Made by a program: the position numbers and the translations under genes
Shown: positions 45,601-53,676 of the stretch, in pieces
Position numbering within the stretch: the stretch's first letter is position 1
Layout of the letters: the number at the start of each line of letters is the position of its first letter
The notes under the pieces: model-generated
Seen by the model: the letters and a program-made list of their open reading frames with translations, nothing else
Databases searched by the model: none
Told to the model about the DNA's origin: nothing
NCBI GenBank assembly: GCA_030848705.1
Contig: CM061243.1
Span: forward strand, 110,756,674-110,820,673
Reading direction: 5' to 3'
DNA from: Heracleum sosnowskyi
Taxonomy: Eukaryota; Streptophyta; Magnoliopsida; Apiales; Apiaceae
Length of the DNA stretch: 64,000 nucleotides

Positions 45601-45955
45601 AAACTCAGTTTCCACCTCCACAGCTGAGGCTGAGTATATTGCAGCTGGAAGTTGTTGTGCACAGATTTTATGGATGAAAAATCAATTACTTGATTATGGA
45701 TTAAGAGTTGAGAAAATTCCTATTTTCTGTGACAACACTAGTGCCATTGCCATTACTGAGAATCCAGTGCAGCATTCAAGAACCAAGCACATTGATATCA
45801 AGTACCATTTCATTAGAGAACATGTTATGAATGGTACTGTGGAGTTACATTTTGTTCCAAGTGAACAACAACTTGCAGACATCTTTACCAAGCCACTTGA
45901 TGAATCAACATTCTCAAGATTAGTAAGTGAGTTAGGTATGCTAAATTTCTCTTAA
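42584..45955 (+). CDS. pol: Sirevirus pol polyprotein (protease, integrase, reverse transcriptase, RNase H)
   Basis: Intact open frame of 1123 codons with no ATG near its start; it opens at a TTG (42584) and overlaps the gag end in the -1 frame, so it needs frameshifting or splicing. The protease Asp24 is in LDSGCSRHMTG. Integrase: HKKLSHL plus CDACQKGK zinc ligands, and the catalytic triad Asp219 (HMDLFGP), Asp282 (SDNGTEF) and Glu318 (PQQNGVVERKN). The reverse transcriptase has VYQMDVKSAFLNGELEEEV, LYGLKQAPR and YVDDIIFGS at about 810. RNase H starts at YSDADYAGCKIDRKSTTG (about 970), with the STAEAEYIA and HIDIKYHFIRE blocks near the end. All catalytic residues seen are present. The variable linker between integrase and reverse transcriptase has four copies of the LTR word, three of them read as FVDSQ. 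Confidence 0.95.
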   Translation: MGTKIDLIWFYCVQGDKKNLWYLDSGCSRHMTGDSTLLTEFQERAGPCIAFGDDSKGYTKGYGLISKENVIIDEVALVDGLKHNLLSISQLCDKGFLVTFSKEACVVSKGGNNNVVMTGFRRGNVYIADFSSTSPDTITCLFSKASKDESWLWHKKLSHLNFKVMNDLVRKDLARGIPQVEFSKDGLCDACQKGKQKKASFKSKTESSIVHQLELLHMDLFGPVNVMSISKKKYCLVIVDDFSRFTWTFFLHSKDEASEIIINHIKMVNNHPDLKVRRIRSDNGTEFKNSSMKIFCEENGIMHEFSAARTPQQNGVVERKNRTLIEAARTMLDESKLPTYFWAEAVNTACFTQNISLINQAKGMTPYQLLKRKKPLLDFLHVFGCKCFVLRNQAEHLGKFEAKADEAIFVGYAAGKAYRVYNLRTNIVMESVHVVFDDLKIQGLCDEGFHESLSFENEEGERMNHVKTTEKQPKVVVSSTDESSSEDEIAALRLKRIVASRPNGHFVDSQDGGFVDSQNERFVDSQNSHTVEGHRNVSRSDHLGTTNSGGVSQGQISNQGNHDHEATSSRANLPPSRKWTKDHPFELIIGDVSSKVQTRRATQEECLYSSFLSQDEPKKVEDALLDPDWVLAMQEELNQFERNNVWKLVPKPKDRSIIGTKWVFRNKMDENGIVTRNKARLVAKGYSQEEGIDFDETFTPVARLEAIRIFLAYAAHANFKVYQMDVKSAFLNGELEEEVYVSQPPGFEDDDFPEYVYFLLKALYGLKQAPRAWYDTLSQFLLENHFTRGTVDKTLFHRIVNGSTILVQIYVDDIIFGSTDVKLCQKFAKLMQSKYEMSMMGELTYFLGLQVKQVNEGIFISQTKYIHDLLKKFNLMECSPAKTPMPTATKLELNTKEKSVDISSYRGMVGSLLYLTASRPDIMFATCLCARFQADPRESHLVAIKRIFRYLKGTPNLGIWYPRESGFELIGYSDADYAGCKIDRKSTTGTCQFLGNKLVSWFSKKQNSVSTSTAEAEYIAAGSCCAQILWMKNQLLDYGLRVEKIPIFCDNTSAIAITENPVQHSRTKHIDIKYHFIREHVMNGTVELHFVPSEQQLADIFTKPLDESTFSRLVSELGMLNFS
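44098..44181. repeat. TCAACGRAAY word cluster in pol
   Basis: Inverted-orientation copies TTTCGTTGACAG at 44098, 44122 and 44146, and ACCGTTGAAG at 44171. They are read in the FVD frame, unlike the SLT frame in gag and ORF3. Confidence 0.9.
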
Positions 45956-46493
45956 TTATTTTTGAGATATTTGCAAGTCATAATGCAGCCAGGAACTTGC
46001 CATAATTTTTCTGTGAATTGATTTTCTCAGGAAAAGGTGAAATTTTGTCTAAGTCAAAATTACTATGTCAACGAAACGCACCATTTCGTTGACAGTCTTA
46101 GCATTTTTCTGGGTGTTTCGTTGATAGCTCTTTTATATCAACGAAACGCAGCTTTATCAATGAAATAAGACTGGACTTTAACCGCCCAATCCTGATTCGT
46201 TGATGTAGCGCTTTTTAATCTGAACCGTTGAAATTTCACGTTCTTTATCACGATCTATACATACACCCCTGTAAGCATAAATCGTGGTAATATTTAATTC
46301 TAACGGTTACTTTTTAAGCCAATCAGGTAATTTAGATTAATTATTGGACTTAATTTCTGAGAACTTTTGGGGAAGTATTTAAGAAATTTTAATTTCTTTA
46401 TTTCATTTCTACCTGTTCTCAAAAATTCCAAAAGTTTTTCTAGCTTCTTCTCTCTAACAAGCAATACAGCTCGAAGCTTTTCCTCACTCAACA
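45956..46493. promoter_or_regulatory. pol-ORF3 spacer with word cluster and promoter-like leader
   Basis: Word copies at 46067, 46084, 46115 and 46137, with weaker ones at 46155, 46196 and 46222. The last 150 bp look like a gene leader: a TATTTAAG stretch at about 46376-46383, a CT-rich tract with TTCTTCTCTCTAAC, then AACAATGGC around the ORF3 start. No in-frame link to pol exists; an internal promoter or a spliced RNA is likely. Confidence 0.5.
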
Positions 46494-49400
46494 ATGGCAC
46501 CCATAGTCAAGCTTATGTCTGCTGGTGGGTTCATCTATGAGAAGAACAATTCCATTCCATTTGTCGTTAAGGAGAGTCCGAACAACATCTTTTTCAAAAT
46601 GATGGATTTCATGAGGAACTGTAAGTTGAGCTATGCGATGTTTCACTCTACACCACTCTACAATGAAGTAATCGAGGAGATTTGGACCTCATGTGAGTAT
46701 AGTGGAACAAACGGCACACTGCAATTCACTCTTCAAGGTAATGAGTACATAGTTAATTCTGATGTTTTGCAAGCATGTTTACATATTCCTGATAATAACT
46801 GTGATGCTTTGCCTACTAACACTGAAATAACTACCATGCTAAATTCTATAAACTACTCTTTGCCTACTGATAATCTGGGTAGAATAATTAGGAGAGGTTT
46901 GGTTAGGGAATACAGTTATTTAGCTGATGCATTCATTAAGGTCTTTTCTGGAAAGATTAGTAATTTTGATGCATTAACTAATTCTATGTTAATTCTCCTA
47001 ACCATGCTTCTAAATGATAGATATTACAACTTTAGCACCCAACTTATTTATGAAATTGGTGCTAAGTTGGGTGATAGGGCAAATAGGAAGAAAAATATCT
47101 ATTATGCAAGGTTTCTGATGATGCTGGCTAATCATGTTAGTCCAGCACCATTAGTTATCTCTAACCCTAATGCCAGGTTTGAGTGCTTTGTACAAGAAAA
47201 GAGAGTATTGACAGACATACTGAGGCTGAACTACAATGGTGATGTTCCAGTGGTGTATCTGCCAATCATTGAGGTAACTACTACTATCCCTATTAGTATA
47301 GCTGTTACTTCTATTGTCTCCTCCAACCTTGTTGCTATGGAGTCTGTAGCTGTGACCCAACAGGCTCCTGCCCCAGCAACTAAATCAAAATCAAAGAAAT
47401 CCTCCAAGCCAACCTCAGGTGCTTCTCAAAAGGCACCTGTTGTAAAAACTACCACACAACCTAAGGGGAGTGAGTCTGGAGTTGTGAGAGGTGAGGGGAG
47501 GGGTGAAAATCAAAGAAACCCCAAGAATAAGGAAGGTGAGGTAAGTGTTTCCCAGCCTAGCCCCATTGTGTCTTCCCAACAAGGCACAATGAGTAAAATG
47601 GATTTAAACACAAGTCTAATTGCATCCTCCCAAAAGGATGTGATTATTGAAACAAGCTCTCCACCTAGAGCACAGTCCAAAAGGGTAAGGGACACTTCAA
47701 GCCCACAGTCTACATTTTCCCAATACCAAAGGAGAGTGAAGCAAAAGACCAAGGGTTCACAGGGTGCACACACACTGGAACCAACACTTCCAGTTTCTCA
47801 AATTCAGGTTGATGTAACCCCTATTATTTCTCTGGGGTTACAGTCCCACTCTCTAAACATTAATCTTGATTTATCTCCATCCAATTCACCAACTCAATCT
47901 TTAGATGTGGACATGATCCATACATCTTTTCCTGATTCTCCAACTCTAATCTTGGAGAAGCCCCACTCTGAAGCTGGTGGCCATCACTTGTTAAGTGATT
48001 TGTTGGGCCATCAACCAATTTTTTCTGAAGTTGCAAGAGGATCTGTGGACCAATCTCTAAAATCAATCACCACAGATTCTACTGTAATTTCACTTTCTCA
48101 AAGTGCTTTATTGACTTCATCAACGAAACAGCTTCTTTCGTTGACAAGTGTTTCTCCATCAACGGTATCCATACCGTTGACAGTTCAAACTACCATTCCG
48201 TTGATAGGTCCATCTACACCCCTTATTGAAAATCCAGTTGTTTCCACAACTAGTGTAGATGACCTGGTGGTAGTTGAGACACTTTTAGGTTTGAGAGGGA
48301 GTGAAATTGAGAGGCTGGCTTGCAGTCAGGCAAAAGGAGAGAATGAGAGTGAGAGGCTGGCTATTTCTTCCAGCCAGGCAAAAGGAGAGTTTGAGTGTAC
48401 CACCTTAGTAGGTGAAGGTGAGGGTGTGAGAGGTGTGAGCCATGGGGAGCCCATGATGCAAGAAAAGAGTGGAGAGAGAGAAGGGACTACAGGAGCAATA
48501 AGGGTGGAAGCAGCCATTGCTAATGAGTTAATGGAGGTCAGTGAGGGAGAAAGGGAACTTACTTTCCAAGAGCTTTATCAACAAACTCTGGATAGTATTT
48601 CCCTGGATCCTGAGACCTTTACTCATCCTGTGCCAGCCTATCAAGTTATGGCTCAACAGGGCAATGTGGAGGCAGAAAGGTCACTCAACTTAATTCATAC
48701 TACTGCATCAATGCAAAGAGCAAAGGATGCCTTGACCAATCTACCTCCAGGAGCTGCAGCAAGTGGAGACTTTGAGTTTTCTGATGATGAGGACAGCTAT
48801 GGTGATAATCTACAGGTGGCCACCACTTCACAGACTGGGACTTCTGTGGTGCCTCCTACACCAGGCTGGCTTTCTCAGGGTATGCATGGAAGAGTCACTC
48901 TAGATGCTGCTATCTCAAGGCAGTACAATGAGGCCTATCTAGCTCATGAGTCTGCAAATGCAAGGGACAAGAAATTCTACAAGGCCATCATGGATTCTCT
49001 GGAAATTCAAAGGCTACAAATGATGCAGACAAGGATTGAGGCTACAGAAATCAAGGACTCCATTAGCAATCTCAGGGATGCTAACTACAGGATGATCGAT
49101 GAAAAGCTCCCTCTTCTCACTGTGTCCAAGATGACCAGGTTTTTCTCTAAGGAACCTGAGGTGGCTACATCCTTGAAAACTCTCTCTACAAGAGTGGACA
49201 AGGTGGAAGCTACACTTTCTCAAATGCAGAAGGAACAGGAGAAGCAAACTCAGCTACTCACTCAGCTAGTGGCAGCTCAAGGACTCCCAGTCATCTCTCT
49301 TGATGCTAACAAAAAGGGGGAGAAATCTAAGGAGCTAAACATTCAAATCACAAAGGTGTTGGTCCCAGCCATTTCACTGCCACAGGAGCCACTAGCAATG

Positions 49401-50942
49401 GGGGAGTTTGGGAAGAAGAAGAAGGATAGTATTGACCTGATCCAGGAAGCTTCTATGAGGATGAAACTTGCAGAACAAATCAAAGATCACTGGTCCAACA
49501 TAGAAGCAAGGTTCAAGAACATTACTGAATCTTCAAAGACAGATCAGCCATCAACAAATGCAATGGTGATTGTACAAATGGAGCCACAGTTCAAGAGCTC
49601 TTATGATATAGAGCCCCTTCAGCATGGAATCTTTCAAGATTCAAGAAATGAGAAGGGTCAATCTTCATGCTTTAAGAATGTGGATGCAAGAGGGATGTCT
49701 CCAATATCACCTGCCAAACCCAAAGGCAAGAACATTGAAAGGATATTTTATCCTGCTCCAAAGCCAGATGAGTTCAAAGTCCTAGGGAAGCTGATCATTG
49801 AGAGCAAGGAAAGCAATCATCCAAGCATAATGAATCAAAGGGCCATCATCTACAGGGACAACAAGGAAATCTGCATTTGGGTTGGTCACCCAAATTTTGC
49901 AAAGGCCAAGGCTGAAGAATCTAAAAGGGCAGCAATGCAAGCATTGGCAGTTGCTCAAGCACTTGAAGATGAAGAGACCTTTCAGGAAGAAAAAGCCAAG
50001 GATGGAGCTAATGAAGCTGAACCAGCAAGGAAAAGTGTAAGGCAACCAAAGGCTAGAGCTAAGAGGAATCTGAACTTTGAAAAAGAGGACTCTCTGGACA
50101 CTGCTCAAGCCCCTTCCACAACAAGTGCACATCAAATTCCTATTGACCTACCTATTGGAGGAAAGTTGGCCTGTGACCCTGCACACCCTGTCAACTTTCA
50201 TGATCAACCAATCATGCCAAAGGAGGAGCCTATTGAATTTGATGAAGCCTATTTTCCAAAGTTCCTATTTGAAAAGGATCAACCAATGAAGACAAAGAAA
50301 AGGGCTGTCAAGGCAAAGCCAGTATTTGTGAGGAAGCCACAATCTCAGAAACCCCCTACAAATCCAGAGGACTGCATGTACATTGCTGACATCAGGGAAG
50401 AATCCAGCTTACATCTTGATTTAGACAACCTGGTGGAAGTAAGGGGCATTGCAGCTTCTCAAAAGTTACCTGAAAGATTGGTTTTCACATACAAGGGTGG
50501 TAGAGAACAAATATGGCCTCTCTACAGAATTTTAGGAGAAGGCTACCAAACACTACTCACAGTGTTTAGATGCTTGAAGAAAGACTTTGGCTTCACCAAA
50601 ACAGCCAAGTCTGAGGTGGTCTCCAAGATATGTCAAATAAAGGCTAGCTGGAACAAGCATGAGGCTCTTCCCAGGATGCTAAGAGTGCCCTCAACAGGAA
50701 AGAAGATCCATCTTCAACCTTACTGGATGATGGAATTTAAGGACAAGGACAACTGCAGAAGGTTCTTCAGGATGGAAGACCAGCTGGATAAGGCATCTAA
50801 TCAAACTCTAAGGTTCATGCAATCCAAGCTTGGTGATCAAGATGAAGAAGAGAAGATCTTTTACAGAAGGCTACAGGTCCAGATTGAGGAGAACAACTCT
50901 AGGAGAGGGAAGAAGACTATGCCTCAAAGAAGACCAAGATGA
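46494..50942 (+). CDS. Sirevirus third ORF (envelope-position protein, 1482 residues)
   Basis: Intact ORF after pol, where sireviruses can carry an envelope-like gene. Residues about 1-260 form a compact domain (KMMDFMRNCKLSYAMFHS, IWTSCEYSG, LQACLHIPDNN, YYARFLMMLANHVSP) that I associate, from memory, with extra ORFs of copia elements in asterid genomes. Residues about 290-720 are Ser/Thr/Pro-rich and low-complexity, with five copies of the LTR word at about 541-570. A coiled coil lies near 850-960. The C-terminal quarter is basic and again globular (ERLVFTYKGGREQIWPLYRI, HLQPYWMMEFKDKDNCRRFF). I see no clear signal peptide and only one short hydrophobic stretch (MLILLTMLL, near 164), so an envelope role is doubtful. 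Function unknown. Confidence 0.85.
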   Translation: MAPIVKLMSAGGFIYEKNNSIPFVVKESPNNIFFKMMDFMRNCKLSYAMFHSTPLYNEVIEEIWTSCEYSGTNGTLQFTLQGNEYIVNSDVLQACLHIPDNNCDALPTNTEITTMLNSINYSLPTDNLGRIIRRGLVREYSYLADAFIKVFSGKISNFDALTNSMLILLTMLLNDRYYNFSTQLIYEIGAKLGDRANRKKNIYYARFLMMLANHVSPAPLVISNPNARFECFVQEKRVLTDILRLNYNGDVPVVYLPIIEVTTTIPISIAVTSIVSSNLVAMESVAVTQQAPAPATKSKSKKSSKPTSGASQKAPVVKTTTQPKGSESGVVRGEGRGENQRNPKNKEGEVSVSQPSPIVSSQQGTMSKMDLNTSLIASSQKDVIIETSSPPRAQSKRVRDTSSPQSTFSQYQRRVKQKTKGSQGAHTLEPTLPVSQIQVDVTPIISLGLQSHSLNINLDLSPSNSPTQSLDVDMIHTSFPDSPTLILEKPHSEAGGHHLLSDLLGHQPIFSEVARGSVDQSLKSITTDSTVISLSQSALLTSSTKQLLSLTSVSPSTVSIPLTVQTTIPLIGPSTPLIENPVVSTTSVDDLVVVETLLGLRGSEIERLACSQAKGENESERLAISSSQAKGEFECTTLVGEGEGVRGVSHGEPMMQEKSGEREGTTGAIRVEAAIANELMEVSEGERELTFQELYQQTLDSISLDPETFTHPVPAYQVMAQQGNVEAERSLNLIHTTASMQRAKDALTNLPPGAAASGDFEFSDDEDSYGDNLQVATTSQTGTSVVPPTPGWLSQGMHGRVTLDAAISRQYNEAYLAHESANARDKKFYKAIMDSLEIQRLQMMQTRIEATEIKDSISNLRDANYRMIDEKLPLLTVSKMTRFFSKEPEVATSLKTLSTRVDKVEATLSQMQKEQEKQTQLLTQLVAAQGLPVISLDANKKGEKSKELNIQITKVLVPAISLPQEPLAMGEFGKKKKDSIDLIQEASMRMKLAEQIKDHWSNIEARFKNITESSKTDQPSTNAMVIVQMEPQFKSSYDIEPLQHGIFQDSRNEKGQSSCFKNVDARGMSPISPAKPKGKNIERIFYPAPKPDEFKVLGKLIIESKESNHPSIMNQRAIIYRDNKEICIWVGHPNFAKAKAEESKRAAMQALAVAQALEDEETFQEEKAKDGANEAEPARKSVRQPKARAKRNLNFEKEDSLDTAQAPSTTSAHQIPIDLPIGGKLACDPAHPVNFHDQPIMPKEEPIEFDEAYFPKFLFEKDQPMKTKKRAVKAKPVFVRKPQSQKPPTNPEDCMYIADIREESSLHLDLDNLVEVRGIAASQKLPERLVFTYKGGREQIWPLYRILGEGYQTLLTVFRCLKKDFGFTKTAKSEVVSKICQIKASWNKHEALPRMLRVPSTGKKIHLQPYWMMEFKDKDNCRRFFRMEDQLDKASNQTLRFMQSKLGDQDEEEKIFYRRLQVQIEENNSRRGKKTMPQRRPR
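48119..48207. repeat. TCAACGRAAY word cluster in ORF3
   Basis: ATCAACGAAAC (48119), CTTTCGTTGACA (48134, inverted), ATCAACGGTATC (48158), TACCGTTGACAG (48172, inverted) and ATTCCGTTGATAG (48195, inverted). Confidence 0.9.
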
Positions 50943-51128
50943 ATCATTTGCTCAGTCTAGAGGAGCACATTTGGGCATTAGTCTTGTAAGTCTTGTTTAT
51001 GTCTAAAACTTTATGAAGCTCAATGCAATTTTTACTTTTAATCATGGGTAATATGTCTGAGTGTTTTTGTTATCATCAAGGCTCTTGATTTATGGCTGTT
51101 ATTCTATCAGTCATAAATTGGGGGAGAT
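50943..51128 (+). other. ORF3 3' region and polypurine tract
   Basis: Short non-coding stretch ending in AAATTGGGGGAGAT; the purine run GGGGGAGA at 51120-51127 directly precedes the 3' LTR. Confidence 0.85.
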
Positions 51129-52166
51129 TGTTAGGAATATGTTGATTCTTGATGATAATTGTAAAAACACTTAGTAGATTTTGTATTAAGTTATTTTGTA
51201 ACTGTCAACGAAATGGCATGCTTTGCAGTGTTTCGTTGATAGGAAGCTCATCAACGGAATGAGTGTTGTAGCAATTGCACTGTACAATACTTCACAGTTT
51301 GATATGCATTTGATGTATGTATTAGATAGGTTTCCTAAGTCATGTTGACTAAGTACTAGATAGGCAAAATAGGTTGGTTAATTGTAAGTATATCATGCCT
51401 TGTAATTTTGCCTAAGTGAAGACATGTCAACGGTATGAAGATTACTCTATCAACGGAACAAGGATACACCATCAACGGAATGAAGTTTACTCATCAACGA
51501 AATGAAGTTTACTCATCAACGAAATGGAGAATAAAGCTATCAACGAAACACATCTCCCTGCTATCAACGAATCATTATTGCTTTTCTGAATAGTTGACAA
51601 AGTGATAGTGACAGTTTACTGAACAGATCTAAAGGTGATGTGGAAGTGTACTTTGCATTGGAAACCATTAAAATGGACATGGGGAATAAGGAAACATCCC
51701 AGTTTCCAATTGGGCTCTTGGGAGTGATCATAATAAGCATGAAGACAAAAACAAGGATCTCCAAGGACCACTGGACAAAGGGATGAAAAGCAAACTATTG
51801 GCGGTTATCTTTAGTGTACTTTAGAGTAGCCAAAAATAGTATTGTAAACTTGGGAATATATAACCAAGTGTAGCAGTTAGAAAGAAGGTAAGAGAAGAAA
51901 AACAAATAGTTTGTATTAGCTATCTTTGAGAGCATTCTTCTCTACAACTCTGTAACTGAGCAGCTGTGTACTTTTGTATCACAGATTATTTCCGCAATAA
52001 AAACACTTCAGTTGGATCATCAAACAATCCAACTGAATTATTGATATCTTGTGTTTTTGTTTATTCAGTTCAGTTTTATTTTATCATTGTTTTAAGTTTA
52101 AGAAAATATCAAGAATTGTATTCAACCCCCCCTTCTACAATTCTGTTAGGTCATTTGGGAATAACA
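51129..52166 (+). repeat. 3' LTR of the complete Sirevirus
   Basis: 1038 bp, almost identical to the 5' LTR; differences seen by eye include GACAGG/GATAGG, AAAGCAAGG/AAAACAAGG, AACTAAATT/AACTGAATT and the C-run before TTCTAC. The ten-word array is repeated at 51205-51574. Confidence 0.95.
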
Positions 52167-52171
52167 GAGAT

Positions 52172-52455
52172 AGTATTAGCTTACTTAGACTATCTCTCTC
52201 ATTCTATACTGTGTATCACTTGAGGAATCGAAGCTTGAGAAAAATACATCGAAGCTTGAGAAAAATACATTTTTCTCTCAAGGTTGTAGCAACACTTTCG
52301 CAAGATAAATAAAATATTTATTTTGTGAGAAAACTACTTGTGATTGCAATTCTTCTACTGATAAGATTTAATCTTAGTTTTAGTTGTTGAAGCATAAATT
52401 GAATTTTATCAGTATTGCATTCAACCCCCCCTTCTGCAATACTCAAGGACCAACA
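52172..52455 (+). repeat. Right part of the older copia LTR fragment
   Basis: Continues the sequence broken at 39033 and ends GGACCAACA at 52455. It contains a short tandem (TCGAAGCTTGAGAAAAATACA, two copies at about 52229-52270). Confidence 0.6.
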
Positions 52456-52968
52456 ATTAATAATAAATAATATAAAAATACTAACTAGATTACTACCTTT
52501 TATCATTAAAACACTTTTTTTTAAACAAAATCTACTCTTTTTCCAAAAATATCACGGGAAATTATCTTGATATTAAAACATATTACCTATTATAATATAT
52601 AATAAAATAATATAAAAATAGTAACTAACTGATTGCCTTTTATCATTAAAACACTTTTTTGTAACAAAATCTACTCTTTTCCAAAAATATCACGGGCAAT
52701 AATTACCTTTAAATTAACATATTACCATTTATATTTGTTTTCACTAAAATCTCTTTTTTCCAAAAATATCAATGCAACCCTTACTTATTTATTTTAAAAC
52801 ATATTTTAATGCTTTTAATTATTTAAAAAAACTTACCTATTTTAACATGGCAACATATTTTTTTAACAAATATAATTAATATAATTAAAAAACTTCTAAA
52901 AATATAATGGGTAGTTACTTTTTTTAATTAAAACATGTTAACTTTTCTATTGGTCCTTATTATTAATA
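52456..52968 (+). repeat. Helitron-like body repeats
   Basis: Resumes the body repeat (AATATAAAAATACTAACTA, AAAAATATCACGGGAAATTA) and continues into sequence like the 3' half of Helitron A (ACCTATTTTAACATGGCAAC). Confidence 0.65.
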
Positions 52969-53138
52969 CTAGCCTATAACCCGTGCAAGGCACGAGCCTT
53001 AAAAAATAATAAAAAATACAGATGGGGTTGAGAAAGATAAATGAGGTATTATTAATATTATTTTATAATAAAATAATATTAATAATAAGGACAGATAGAA
53101 AATCTAACATGTTTTAATTAAAAAAAGTAATTACCCGT
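52969..53138 (-). mobile_element. Helitron-like 3' end on minus strand, interrupted by gypsy element
   Basis: CTAG at 52969-52972 with a hairpin (CCCGTGC..GCACG) next to it on the minus strand. The body continues to 53138 and resumes at 63367 beyond the gypsy insertion, inverted relative to Helitron A. Confidence 0.6.
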
Positions 53139-53643
53139 TGATATGGTCAGAAAAGTAATTATAGAAATATAATTGACAAGTCAATGGAAAGACCGATATT
53201 TAAGGCCCGACACCCTAATTATTCATTAATTTCGTAATTAATGAATAGGGAAAATATACAGCTCATAAAAAGAGTCCGAATTATGGCAAATTAGTCAAAG
53301 AAGGATCCAGAATCCCAATTAAAGGCAATTAATGAGTCATAACCTTTATCGACAAGGAAGAGACTTATCCTGCAAGCAATACAATGCTCATCCAATATCA
53401 AAAAGGAGACTTATTCGCTAAGACTCCTAAACATACCATAAATACTAGGCTCTAGACGCCTATATAAGGTCCCTGATCCTACAATCAGAACTACGTCTTT
53501 GGCTTGATTCTCAATAACGATTTGAGATACGTAGGCATCTTGTGAGGACCAATTTAGTCCGGAAACACGAGTGCAGCCATTAAAGCTCGAAGCTCATTAA
53601 ACCTTAGCATTAATTACACAAGCACGTTTTTTAATCCATAACA
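53139..53643 (+). repeat. 5' LTR of Tat-type gypsy element
   Basis: TGATATGGTCAG ... AATCCATAACA, 505 bp, with TATATAAGG at about 53461-53469 as TATA box. Confidence 0.95.
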
Positions 53644-53676
53644 TTTGGCGCCGTCTGTGGGAAAACAACATCAACC

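Larger units (their letters stand above)
39034..52166 (+). mobile_element. Complete Sirevirus-type Ty1/copia retrotransposon (13.1 kb)
   Basis: Structurally complete: LTRs at 39034-40070 and 51129-52166, target duplication GAGAT at 39029-39033 and 52167-52171, a tRNA-Met primer site at 40071, and a polypurine tract GGGGGAGA at 51120-51127. It has three long ORFs: gag 40134-42605, pol to 45955, and ORF3 46494-50942. By eye the two LTRs differ at about four positions and one indel in about 1037 bp, so the insertion is recent. An extra ORF after pol is typical of the genus Sirevirus. Confidence 0.95.

Noticed and set aside
46300..46500. Small antisense ORF upstream of ORF3
   Set aside because: It lies in leader-like DNA, has low complexity and no motif.
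49782..50135. Antisense ORF inside ORF3
   Set aside because: Shadow frame of the long ORF; its hydrophobic peptide mirrors Lys/Glu-rich codons on the coding strand.
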